Of a stretch of 64,000 bases of DNA, positions 38,109 to 46,068 are shown piece by piece. How positions within the stretch are numbered: the first letter of the stretch is position 1; the number at the start of each line of letters is the position of its first letter. Origin of the DNA: DATBQN01 sp963755825. GTDB taxonomy: Bacteria; Acidobacteriota; Thermoanaerobaculia; Multivoradales; UBA5704. The translations under genes and the position numbers were made by a program. Under the pieces are notes generated by a model that had not been told where the DNA came from, ran no database searches, and worked only from the letters and a program-made list of their open reading frames with translations. Location: positions 1,736,001 to 1,800,000 of the forward strand of contig CAVWLA010000003.1 in the NCBI GenBank assembly GCA_963755825.1. Reading direction: 5' to 3'.

Positions 38109-39260
38109 ATGGACGCCGAGATCGAGCGCGGCGCGAGCGTCGTCCCGACGCGCTATTGGCATGCGCTGGACGATGGCCGCGTGCAGTGCGACCTCTGCCC
38201 GCGCTTCTGCAAGCTGCGCGAGGGGCAGCGCGGCCTCTGCTTCGTGCGCGCGCGGCTGGATGACGAGATCGTCCTCGCCACCTACGGCCGCTCCTCCGGC
38301 TTCTGCATCGACCCCATCGAAAAGAAGCCGCTCGACCACTTCCTCCCCGGCACGCCGGTGCTCTCGTTCGGCACCGCTGGCTGCAACCTCGCCTGCAAGT
38401 TCTGCCAGAACTGGGACATCAGCAAGTCGCGGCAGACCGACACCCTGGCCGACCAGGCGTCTCCCGAGCGGATCGCCGCCGCCGCGGCGCGCCTCGGCTG
38501 CCGGAGCGTCGCCTTCACCTACAACGACCCGGTGATCTTCCTCGAGTACGCGGTCGATGTCGCCGACGCCTGCCACGCGGCGGGCGTCAAGACCGTCGCC
38601 GTCACCGCCGGCGAGATCTGCCCCGAGCCGCGACGCGACTTCTACCGCTCGATCGACGCCGCGAACGTCGACCTCAAGGGCTTCACCGACCGCTTCTACC
38701 GGAACGTCTGCGGCGGCGACCTGACGACGGTCAAGGAGACGCTCGAGTACCTGAAGCACGAGACCGCCGTCTGGCTCGAGATCACGACGCTGCTGATCCC
38801 CGGGGAGAACGACTCCGACGCCGATCTCGACGCCATGACGCGCTGGATCGGCGAGCGCCTGGGCCCCGACGTCCCCCTCCACTTCACCGCCTTCCATCCC
38901 GACTACAAGATGCTGGACCTGCCGAGCACGCCGCCCGCCACCCTCACCCGCGCCCGCCGCATCGCCCGCGCCAATGGCCTCCGCTACGTCTACACCGGCA
39001 ACGTCCGCGACCGCGAAGGCAACACCACCACCTGCCACGCCTGCGGCGAGACGCTGATCGGCCGCGACGGCTACGAGCTGACGCGCTGGAACCTGACACC
39101 GGAAGGAACCTGCCCCGCTTGCGCCACCCACTGCGCCGGTCGCTTCGAGGCGGTGCCGGGAAACTGGGGAGCCCGGCGGCAGCCAGTGCGCCTCGCCGAC
39201 GAAGGCGACCCGGCCTTCACCCGCTCGCACCTCTTCGGCCGGCTGCCGGCGCTCCCCTGA
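38109..39260 (+). CDS. amrS: AmmeMemoRadiSam-system radical SAM enzyme (AmrS-like)
   Basis: The 383-residue protein is a radical SAM enzyme of the AmrS/pyruvate formate-lyase-activating type. The 4Fe-4S/SAM motif is CNLACKFCQNWDISKS (CxxxCxxC about 92-99). An upstream Cys cluster (CDLCPRFCKLREGQRGLC) and a C-terminal zinc-ribbon-like CHACGETLIGRDGYE...CPACATHC match the family. AmrS proteins are named for co-occurrence with MEMO1 and AMMECR1 family genes; neither is visible here. The start is ATG after a TTTGTACTTCC stretch with no clear ribosome-binding site. The chemical product is not established. Confidence 0.9.
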   Translation: MDAEIERGASVVPTRYWHALDDGRVQCDLCPRFCKLREGQRGLCFVRARLDDEIVLATYGRSSGFCIDPIEKKPLDHFLPGTPVLSFGTAGCNLACKFCQNWDISKSRQTDTLADQASPERIAAAAARLGCRSVAFTYNDPVIFLEYAVDVADACHAAGVKTVAVTAGEICPEPRRDFYRSIDAANVDLKGFTDRFYRNVCGGDLTTVKETLEYLKHETAVWLEITTLLIPGENDSDADLDAMTRWIGERLGPDVPLHFTAFHPDYKMLDLPSTPPATLTRARRIARANGLRYVYTGNVRDREGNTTTCHACGETLIGRDGYELTRWNLTPEGTCPACATHCAGRFEAVPGNWGARRQPVRLADEGDPAFTRSHLFGRLPALP

Positions 39261-39286
39261 GACCAGGCAGCCAGCCGCCGGCGCAC

Positions 39287-39381
39287 GCCTCGTAGCGCGC
39301 GATGTAGTCCTCCGGCAAGATGCCGGCGATGAGTTCGCCGAGGGCTTCGAAGGGGAGGTCTTCGAGCTTCTCGAAGCGGAC
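39287..39381 (-). pseudogene. orphan 3' fragment of a DUF1801 gene
   Basis: This 95-base stretch encodes a C-terminal piece of the DUF1801 protein (FEKLEDLPFEALGELIAGILPEDYIARYEA). By my hand alignment it differs from the intact gene's end (40751-40845) at 7 of 95 bases. It has no start codon or N-terminal part, and homology stops at 39381, two bases from the stop codon of the neighbouring 391-residue gene. Confidence 0.75.
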
Positions 39382-39382
39382 C

Positions 39383-40558
39383 CTATTTGTGGCGGGCCAA
39401 AATCTCACCCGAGCCTACATCTCCAGTCGCACCTCGGTCGAGCGCGGACTTGAGTAGCTCAACAGCACCAGACGCACTAGCAAGCAGCGCATCGATGTCA
39501 GGATCATCGATGCCCCGAGCCCGCAGCTGCAGCAGATTGAACATCGTCGCGGAGCTGTCACCCGTCGTCGCTTCGCACTTAGCTAAAAACGCTCGCGTCA
39601 CCTTCGCAAGCTTCGAGCCTTCACCCTGATTGTCGAGCGCGCCGAGAATGCGGAGTGCAGAACGCTGGCGCAAACGGGATGCAACTCGTTCCTGACGTCT
39701 TGCCTTCGAGAGTTCTGCGACGACCGGGCTCAAGAGATTGAAATGCTCGCCAGCATTCTCTTTGAGCTTTTTGAGGAGAACTTTCTCCTCCGAGTCATCA
39801 CCCCGTAGATCTCTTCGCGTAGACCACCAATCGCCGAGCTTTGGGAACAGGTGGCGCCGCCGAGTCAGCGAGAGAACGCGACGATCGTTGGCCGCTCCGG
39901 CGGCTTCGCAAAATTCCTGCAGGAACCCACAGGCTTCCGAGAATGCTTCGCGATCCGGCAATATCAGATGTTGCAGAAGCAAGCGGTGCAATCCGGACAT
40001 CCCAACAGGAGGCATGCCGGGATCTCGCCCCTTCAGCTCCTTGTATTCAGGCTTGTTGCGCATCGCAAAGATCAAAAATGAGTCGAGGAGGAACAGCATC
40101 CGCAGCCTGGTCTCCACTTCCGCAAACGCCGCCTGAACGAGCGGGAGTCGATTGCCCAGGTCTGCACGCAGCTTGCCAAACTCCAAAGCCTCGCTCTGGA
40201 ATCTCTCGATCACCTTGGAGTCGCGCAAGGATTTCTCGACGATGCCCTCGGCAAGTAACTGCTCGGACAGGAACTCGGCTATTTCGTGATCGGCTGGCGC
40301 CTTCCCGATTCTTTCTTCGACCGCCTCACGGATCTGCATTACGCTTGCAGCGATCAAAGAAGGCGGACTGCCGAGCAGGGACCACTCGAGGACGTACGTC
40401 TTTGTACCCAGGCTATTGAGAACCCCGCGAACCGAAACCGCGTCGTCGTGATCGCGTTTGATCCTCGCCTGCCGAACACTCTGGAGAAATCCCAGTGCTG
40501 CGATGATGATCGACAGAGGAGCAAATTTGGCAATTATTCCTAAGATGCTCGCCATCAT
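39383..40558 (-). CDS. unknown membrane-anchored protein in low-GC insert
   Basis: The 391-residue protein was not recognised. It starts with an N-terminal hydrophobic segment (about residues 5-25, SILGIIAKFAPLSIIIAALGF) followed by a basic stretch (RQARIKRDHDD). The rest is mostly predicted helix, with a charged middle (RRRHLFPKLGDWWSTRRDLRGDD) and long helices after it. Two adjacent ATG codons open the frame (40558 and 40555). Its stop lies at the very boundary of the low-GC insert, and it is the only gene in it. Base use differs from the GC-rich surroundings. Defence or fitness cargo is possible but nothing in the sequence proves it. Confidence 0.7.
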   Translation of the reverse strand: MMASILGIIAKFAPLSIIIAALGFLQSVRQARIKRDHDDAVSVRGVLNSLGTKTYVLEWSLLGSPPSLIAASVMQIREAVEERIGKAPADHEIAEFLSEQLLAEGIVEKSLRDSKVIERFQSEALEFGKLRADLGNRLPLVQAAFAEVETRLRMLFLLDSFLIFAMRNKPEYKELKGRDPGMPPVGMSGLHRLLLQHLILPDREAFSEACGFLQEFCEAAGAANDRRVLSLTRRRHLFPKLGDWWSTRRDLRGDDSEEKVLLKKLKENAGEHFNLLSPVVAELSKARRQERVASRLRQRSALRILGALDNQGEGSKLAKVTRAFLAKCEATTGDSSATMFNLLQLRARGIDDPDIDALLASASGAVELLKSALDRGATGDVGSGEILARHK

Positions 40559-40734
40559 GTTAAGAACTCTACCTTTCTGCTCCCCTTCGCCGCATCTTGG
40601 ATCTTCCTGTTGGCCTGACGTCGGACTCCCAGGGCCGCTCCTCCGCGGACACCCGGGCGGCGTCCAGACCTAGAGACCCGCCGCAGGACGGGTTGTTTAG
40701 CGACGGAGCCCTGCCACGTCCGCCGGTCGGCCGC

Positions 40735-41178
40735 TCACCGCCGCCGCACCGCCTCGTAGCGCTCGATGTAGTCCTCGGGTGAGATGCCGGCGATGAGCTC
40801 GCCGAGGGCTTCGAGGGGGAGGTCTTCGAGCTTCTTGAAGCGGACGCAGGACTTTCCCATGTCGAGCTTTTTGCCGGCCTTCGCGAAGGCTTCGCGGAGC
40901 GCGGCCTCCTGCTCGGGGCTCATGTAGACGCACATGAGGTAGAGCGCGAAGTGGCTCTTCTGCGCCGCCAGCGCAACATAACCGAGCGGCTGGCCGTTGT
41001 AGGTCTCCGCGTAGCGCTCGAGCGGAATGACGTAGTTGATCATCCCGTAGCCGATGACCTCGCGGTAGCCCGCCGGCAGGTGGCGGACGACCATGTCGCG
41101 GACGGCGGCGACGACCTGGCGGCGCTGCGGCGGCAGCTCGGCCAGGTATTCGTCGACGGTTGCGGCGGCGCTCTTCAT
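40735..41178 (-). CDS. DUF1801 domain protein
   Basis: The 147-residue protein is a DUF1801/YdhG-like member (YdhG_co family). Family blocks are the N-terminal VDEYLAELPPQRRQVVAAVRDMV, the GYGMINYVIP turn and ALAAQKSHFALYLM, ending with the helical KKLEDLPLEALGELIAGISPEDYIERYEA. Function is unknown. Its ATG at 41178 overlaps the gltX stop by 4 bases (ATGA), so expression is coupled to gltX. The last third is duplicated at 39287-39381. Confidence 0.87.
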   Translation of the reverse strand: MKSAAATVDEYLAELPPQRRQVVAAVRDMVVRHLPAGYREVIGYGMINYVIPLERYAETYNGQPLGYVALAAQKSHFALYLMCVYMSPEQEAALREAFAKAGKKLDMGKSCVRFKKLEDLPLEALGELIAGISPEDYIERYEAVRRR

Positions 41179-42632
41179 CCTGGCGCTGCCGGCACGCTCG
41201 CCGCGAGGAAACGGCCAAAGTGGGCGAAGTGGCGGTCGCTCTCGTCGCGGCCCATGGCCTCGATGAGGTCGAAGACGGGCGGGCCGGCGGCGGCGCCGGA
41301 GAGGGCCATGCGGGTGGGGTGGATGAGGGCGCCGGCCTTGAGGCCGCGCTCGGTGGCGAGCGCGCGGAGGGCCGCCTCGAGCCCCTCCTTGGTCCACTCC
41401 GGGAGCGCCGCGAAGCGCGCGCGGAGGGCGTCCAGGTGGCCGCCGAGGTCGGGGTCGGCGCGGAACTTGGCGGTGGCCTCGGGGTCGTAGTCGAGCCGCT
41501 CGCGGAAGTAGGGCACGACGAGCTCGGCGAGGTCGCCGAGGGTGCGGGCGCGGGTGCGGTGGAGCTCCAGGGCTCGCGCCAGGCGCCCCGGGTCGGCGCC
41601 GGCGAGGCCGGCGGCGGCGAGGAAGGGCTCGAGGTGCGGCAGGATCGCCGCCAGCGGCAGCTGCGAGAGGTACTGCGCGTTCACCCAGAAGAGCTTCTCG
41701 CGGTCGAAGATCGCCGCCGAGGCGTTCAGGCGGTCGGTCGAGAAGATCGCCGCCATCTCGCCGCGGGAGAGGATCTCGCGGTCGCCGCCCGGCGACCAGC
41801 CGAGGAGCGCCATGTAGTTGTAGAGTGCCTGCGGCAGCACGCCCTCGTCGCGGAACTCCTCGACCGAGGTGGCGCCGGTGCGCTTGGAGAGGCGCTTCTT
41901 GTCCGGCCCGAGGATGAGCGGCAGGTGGGCGAAGGCGGGCACCGCGGCGCCCAGGGCGCGGAAGAGCGGCACGTGCTTCGGCGTGTTCGAAAGGTGGTCC
42001 TCGCCGCGGATGACGTGGGTGATCCGCATGTCGATGTCGTCGACGACGACCGACATGTGGTACGTCGGCGAGCCGTCGGAGCGCAGCAGGATGAAGTCGT
42101 CGAGCGCCTCGGGCGGGAAGTCCATGCGGCCGCGCACCAGGTCGTCGAAGACGACGTGGTCGTCCGGCATGCGGAAGCGGACGACGAACGGCCGGCCGGC
42201 GGCGAGCCGCGCCGCGACCTCGCCGGGGTCGAGCCGCAGGCAGGTGCGCGGATAGAGGAAGGCGAGGCCCTTCGCCTGCGCCGCGGCGCGCTCGGCGTCG
42301 AGCTCCTCGGCGGTGCAGAAGCAGCGATAGGCGCGGCCGGCGGCGAGCAGCTCCTCGCCGCGCTCGCGATGGCGGGCCAGCCGCTCGCTCTGCAGGTACG
42401 GCCCCTCGTCCCAGGCGACGCCGATCCAGGCGAGCGCCGCCTGGATCTGGCGCGTCATCGCCTCGTCCGAGCGCTCGCGGTCGGTGTCCTCGATGCGCAG
42501 CACGAAGGCGCCGCCGGCATGCTGGCGCAGCAGGTCGTTGTAGATCGCCGTGCGCACGCCGCCGACGTGGAGGAACCCCGTGGGGGACGGGGCGAAACGC
42601 ACCCGCACCGCGCCATCGATCTCGTTCGCCAT
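41175..42632 (-). CDS. gltX: glutamyl-tRNA synthetase
   Basis: The 485-residue protein is a class I aminoacyl-tRNA synthetase of normal bacterial GluRS length. The HIGH-type motif is in PSPTGFLHVGGVRTAIYN, the second signature KRLSKRTGA corresponds to KMSKS, and RIEDTDRERS is the tRNA/substrate block. The C-terminal anticodon-binding helical domain is complete. It charges tRNA-Glu. ATG 42632 is chosen on the conserved VRVRFAPSPTG start; the frame extends upstream through the aldehyde dehydrogenase region out of phase. Confidence 0.97.
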   Translation of the reverse strand: MANEIDGAVRVRFAPSPTGFLHVGGVRTAIYNDLLRQHAGGAFVLRIEDTDRERSDEAMTRQIQAALAWIGVAWDEGPYLQSERLARHRERGEELLAAGRAYRCFCTAEELDAERAAAQAKGLAFLYPRTCLRLDPGEVAARLAAGRPFVVRFRMPDDHVVFDDLVRGRMDFPPEALDDFILLRSDGSPTYHMSVVVDDIDMRITHVIRGEDHLSNTPKHVPLFRALGAAVPAFAHLPLILGPDKKRLSKRTGATSVEEFRDEGVLPQALYNYMALLGWSPGGDREILSRGEMAAIFSTDRLNASAAIFDREKLFWVNAQYLSQLPLAAILPHLEPFLAAAGLAGADPGRLARALELHRTRARTLGDLAELVVPYFRERLDYDPEATAKFRADPDLGGHLDALRARFAALPEWTKEGLEAALRALATERGLKAGALIHPTRMALSGAAAGPPVFDLIEAMGRDESDRHFAHFGRFLAASVPAAPG

Positions 42633-42648
42633 CGCTCGCTCCCCCTCC

Positions 42649-44007
42649 CTACTTGATCCACACCGTCTTGATGTTGACGAACTCGCGGATGCCGAAGGCG
42701 GCGAGCTCGCGGCCGTAGCCCGAGCTCTTGATGCCGCCGAAGGGGAGCCGCGGATCGGACTTGACCATGCCGTTGACGAAGACCGAGCCGGCCTCGATCT
42801 CCCGCGCCAGATCCTCGCCGCGCGCCGCGTCCGCCGTCCACAGGCTGGCGCCGAGGCCGTAGGGCGAGCGGTTGGCGAGCTCGATCGCCTCGGCGGCGTC
42901 GCGGGCGCGGACGACCGCGGCGACCGGGCCGAAGGTCTCCTCGTCGAAGGCCGCCATGCCGGGGCGCACGCCGGTGAGGACGGTCGGGGCGTAGAACCAG
43001 CCCTTCCGTGCCAGGCGCTCGCCGCCGGTCGCCAGCCGGGCGCCGGCGGCAAGCGAGCGCGCCACTTGGTCGTCGAGCGTGGCGAGCAGATCCTCGCGGG
43101 CGAGCGGCCCGACCTCGGTCTCGCGGTCCATGGGATCGCCGACGCGGAGCCCCTCCATGCGGCGGACGAATTCCTCCTCGAAGCGGTCGGCGATCTCCTC
43201 CTCGACGATGAAGCGCTTCGCCGCGATGCAGCTCTGGCCGGAGTTGACGGTGCGCGCCTTGGCGGCCTGCGCCGCGGCGGCCCGCGGATCGGCGTCGGCG
43301 AGGACGACGAAGGGGTCCGAGCCGCCGAGCTCGAGGACGGTCTTCTTGAGCTGGCGTCCCGCCGCCGCGGCGACTTCGCGGCCGGCCCGCTCGCTGCCGG
43401 TGAGCGTCACGGCACGGATCTCCGGCTGGGCGATGAGCTCGGCGGTGCGCGCCGAGGGGACGAGGAGGGTCGTCATCACCCCCTCGGGGAAGCCGGCGTC
43501 GCGGAACAGCTCCTCCATGGCGAGGGCACAGCCGGGGACGTTCGAGGCGTGCTTCAAGACGGCGACGTTGCCCGCCATCACCGCCGGCGCCGCGAAGCGG
43601 AAGTGCTGCCAGAACGGGAAGTTCCACGGCATGATGGCGAGCACCGGGCCGAGTGGGTCGAAGCGCACGAAGCTCCGCGCGGCATCGGTCTCGACCGCCT
43701 CCGGAGCGAGGAACGCCGCCGCGTGCTCGGCGTAGTAGTCGCAGACCCAGGCACACTTGTCGACCTCGGACTCGGCGGCGGCGATCGGCTTGCCCATCTC
43801 CTCGGTCATCAGCCGGCCGTAGGCCTCGCAACTCTCGCGGAGCCGCTCGGCGAGGCGGCTCATCAGCTCGGCGCGCTCGGCGAAGGAGAAGTCGCGCCAC
43901 GACGAGGCGGCGGCCGCGGCGCGCTCGAGCCGCCGCCGCACCTCGCCGGCGTCGTGCTCGCCGTATTCGTGGATCACCTCTTCGGTGGCCGGATTGACGG
44001 ATCTCAT
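42649..44007 (-). CDS. aldehyde dehydrogenase, succinate-semialdehyde type
   Basis: The 452-residue protein is an NAD(P)-dependent aldehyde dehydrogenase. Motifs include MPWNFPFWQ, the cofactor-binding TLTGSERAGREVAAAA, the general-base glutamate in ELGGSDPFVV (about 226) and the nucleophile cysteine in NSGQSCIAAKRF (about 261), then EETFGPVA. The short N-terminus and the NSGQSCIA block fit the succinate-semialdehyde dehydrogenase (GabD/YneI) group, but the substrate should be tested. It lies 16 bases upstream of gltX on the same strand. Confidence 0.92.
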   Translation of the reverse strand: MRSVNPATEEVIHEYGEHDAGEVRRRLERAAAAASSWRDFSFAERAELMSRLAERLRESCEAYGRLMTEEMGKPIAAAESEVDKCAWVCDYYAEHAAAFLAPEAVETDAARSFVRFDPLGPVLAIMPWNFPFWQHFRFAAPAVMAGNVAVLKHASNVPGCALAMEELFRDAGFPEGVMTTLLVPSARTAELIAQPEIRAVTLTGSERAGREVAAAAGRQLKKTVLELGGSDPFVVLADADPRAAAAQAAKARTVNSGQSCIAAKRFIVEEEIADRFEEEFVRRMEGLRVGDPMDRETEVGPLAREDLLATLDDQVARSLAAGARLATGGERLARKGWFYAPTVLTGVRPGMAAFDEETFGPVAAVVRARDAAEAIELANRSPYGLGASLWTADAARGEDLAREIEAGSVFVNGMVKSDPRLPFGGIKSSGYGRELAAFGIREFVNIKTVWIK

Positions 44008-44150
44008 GATCGGGGCTCCTGCGGGGGCTCCAGCGCGGCTCGGATGGGGATGCTTGGGTGCCGAGGGGTGGATCGTCCGAACGATGGGACCGGCGGGCCG
44101 CGAGGGCCGGCCGCGGCGCGAAGGTGGTTCAGATGAGCCAGCTGTTCAGC

Positions 44151-44243
<93 letters not shown>

Positions 44244-44262
44244 GAGGTCCGGCAGAACGGCC

Positions 44263-44291
44263 ATTCTAGAGGGGGGTGGGGCAGGAGTCAA
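44263..44291 (-). promoter_or_regulatory. promoter of tRNA-Ser
   Basis: On the minus strand TTGACT (44291-44286) and TAGAAT (44268-44263) are spaced by 17 bases, ending 19 bases before the tRNA. The rest of the 44008-44375 gap holds nothing else I could identify. Confidence 0.75.
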
Positions 44292-44375
44292 AAGCACCCT
44301 GTTCGGCCAGCCCTTTCCTCCGCCGGCCGCTTGGAGGATGATCCGCGGGTCCCCAACCGAGGAGGCCGACATCCC

Positions 44376-44945
44376 ATGCCCTGGAACCACGGCGCCGTCC
44401 CGCGCGGTCTCCGCGCCTCTCTGACCCTCGCCGTCCTCGCGATCCTCGCCGCGGCATCGGCCGCCATCGCGGCGGACGCCCCGCCCGCCCCTCCAGCCGC
44501 CGCAACCGCTCCGGCCGCTGCCGCAGCTCCGAGCGCTGCCACCGCTCCGGCGGCGGACGATTCGGCGCGCCGCGAGATCGAGGCCGCGATGCAGCGCTAC
44601 ACGGCGCTCCTCAAGAGCGGGCCGGTCGAGGCGCTCGCCGGCTCGTATACGGCGGACGGCGAGCTCCTGGAGCCCGGCATGGCCGCCCTCCACGGGCGCG
44701 AGGCGATCCGCAGCTTCCTGGCGCCGATCTTCACCGCCGTCGACGTCGAGTCGGCGACCACCGCGAGCGAGGCGGTCGAGGTCTACGGCGACGCCGCCTA
44801 CCAGTGGGGGACCTACCGCCAGCGCGCCGCCGAGCACGGCAAGCCGGCCGTCGACTACCACGGCCGCTACGTCGCCTCGTGGCGCCGCGAGGCGGACGGG
44901 CAGTGGCGGATCGCGCGCTTCATCGTGCAGCCGTTTCCGGGCTGA
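44376..44945 (+). CDS. exported NTF2-like (SnoaL/DUF4440-type) protein
   Basis: The 189-residue protein has a signal peptide (about 1-33, SAAIAAD), a low-complexity Ala/Pro linker (about 34-60) and an NTF2-like domain (ARREIEAAMQRYTALLKSGPVEALAGSYTADGEL through the GRYVASWRREADGQWRIARFI strands). GGAGG lies about 12 bases before the ATG. Function unknown; it resembles the domain fused to the amidohydrolase at 36.2 kb and the partner of the monooxygenase at 11.2 kb. Confidence 0.75.
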   Translation: MPWNHGAVPRGLRASLTLAVLAILAAASAAIAADAPPAPPAAATAPAAAAAPSAATAPAADDSARREIEAAMQRYTALLKSGPVEALAGSYTADGELLEPGMAALHGREAIRSFLAPIFTAVDVESATTASEAVEVYGDAAYQWGTYRQRAAEHGKPAVDYHGRYVASWRREADGQWRIARFIVQPFPG

Positions 44946-44972
44946 GGGACGGCGGCCGAGGCCGCGCCGGGG

Positions 44973-45347
44973 CTAGCGGTACTTGTAGACGTCGACCGCC
45001 ACCCGCGCCGGGTCGCGGGGATCGACGCGCACGGGGATGACCTGGCCGGGCTGGAAGCGCGGCACGTCGAGGCGGGAGACCAGGCTCTTCGCGATCGTCG
45101 CCTCGTAGGGCGCGCCGCTCGCCGGCCGCACCCGCACCTTGAGGCCGATCACCGGGTCCTCGTTGACGGTGATCCCGGTGTCCCAGAGCGACAGGATCTC
45201 CGCCTCCGCCGCCACCCCCGTCGCCTGCAGCTCCTTGGCGGTGCTGACGCCGCTCAGATGGTCGAAGGCGCCGCAACCGAGCGCACCGGCGAGGCTGAGA
45301 GCGACGACCGCGGCGAGGAGCGGGCGCGAAAGCCGCCGGCGGCGCAT
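44973..45347 (-). CDS. small lipoprotein
   Basis: The 124-residue protein has a basic start, a hydrophobic helix and a lipobox LAGALGC (Cys about 25), then a beta-rich domain with LKVRVRPASGAPYEATI and VIPVRVDPRDPARVAVDVYKY, reminiscent of the DUF3592-type or oligosaccharide-binding domains. It lies 8 bases downstream of the transporter gene and may be in its operon. Function unknown. Confidence 0.65.
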   Translation of the reverse strand: MRRRRLSRPLLAAVVALSLAGALGCGAFDHLSGVSTAKELQATGVAAEAEILSLWDTGITVNEDPVIGLKVRVRPASGAPYEATIAKSLVSRLDVPRFQPGQVIPVRVDPRDPARVAVDVYKYR

Positions 45348-45355
45348 CGAACGTC

Positions 45356-46009
45356 TTACCAGCCGAGCACGGTGACGAGGACGCCCACCGCGGCGATGGT
45401 GCCGCCGGCGGCGGCATCGCCGTAGCGGTCGAGGAACTTGAAGTTGAGCATGCGGGCGCCGGCTCGCGCCGGCAGGACGAGGGCGACCATCGTCGCCAGC
45501 GTCGCCGCCTCGTAGAGGAGGACGACGCCGGTGGCGCGGGCGGCGCCGAGCGGCGCGGCGGCGAAGATGATCGGCACCACGGCGACGCAGGGGTCGGCCG
45601 AGAAGAGGAGGAAGAGCGTCCAGACCGTCGTCCGCTCCGGCTCGTGGACGTGGTCGTAGTGGTCGTGGACGTGGCCGTGGAAGTGCGCGCCGGCGCTCCG
45701 GCGCAGGCCCCAGATGGCGTAGGCGAGGCCGAAGCCGATGAGGAGGATGCCGGCGAGCGCCTCCATCCGCTTGCCCACCGAATCGAGGACGCGCAAGCCG
45801 AAGAGGAGGCCGAGGAAGCCGAGGAGCGCCGAGGTGGTGACGTGGCCGAAGCCGCAGAGGAGGGTCACCCGCGCCGTCCGCCCCGCCGACCAGCCGCGGG
45901 CGCGCGCCACGGCGGCGAAGGGCGCCCAATGGTCGGGCGCCAGGGTATGGATCGCGGCGACGGAGACCGCCGCCGTCGCGAGAGCCCAGAACACCCCGCC
46001 GGTCAGCAT
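45356..46009 (-). CDS. RcnA/UreH-like membrane transporter with His-rich loop
   Basis: The 217-residue protein is a six-helix membrane protein resembling the nickel/cobalt (NicO/RcnA) and UreH/sulfite-exporter-like group. It has APDHWAPF near the start (like the family HxxD region), FGHVTTS in the next helix, and a His-rich loop (HFHGHVHDHYDHVH) between the third and fourth helix, typical of metal transport. The start is unclear: the ATG at 46009 is used, but codons up to 46090 are open and overlap the porin end. No good ribosome-binding site is visible. It probably moves Ni2+, Co2+ or another metal ion. Confidence 0.75.
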   Translation of the reverse strand: MLTGGVFWALATAAVSVAAIHTLAPDHWAPFAAVARARGWSAGRTARVTLLCGFGHVTTSALLGFLGLLFGLRVLDSVGKRMEALAGILLIGFGLAYAIWGLRRSAGAHFHGHVHDHYDHVHEPERTTVWTLFLLFSADPCVAVVPIIFAAAPLGAARATGVVLLYEAATLATMVALVLPARAGARMLNFKFLDRYGDAAAGGTIAAVGVLVTVLGW

Positions 46010-46068
46010 CGCGGGGCGGCGGCCGGGAGGCGGCAGCGATCGGTCGTCATGCAAGGCACTATATAGCT

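Larger units (their letters stand above)
39287..40845. mobile_element. low-GC cargo flanked by duplicated gene end
   Basis: The segment 39382-40750 (about 1.37 kb) is clearly less GC-rich than both sides. It is bounded by direct repeats 39287-39381 and 40751-40845, both from the 3' end of a DUF1801 gene. This is the pattern left when an element carrying a copy of a gene's 3' end integrates there and restores the gene. No integrase is present, so it may be a decayed or non-autonomous element. The model is inference. Confidence 0.5.

Noticed and set aside
39217..39408. Short minus-strand frame as a complete small gene
   Set aside because: It begins inside the tail of the neighbouring unknown gene and encodes only the C-terminal part of DUF1801, so it is a fragment.
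39287..40845. Insertion sequence
   Set aside because: No transposase and no terminal inverted repeats are present; the flanks are a gene end, not short target-site duplications.
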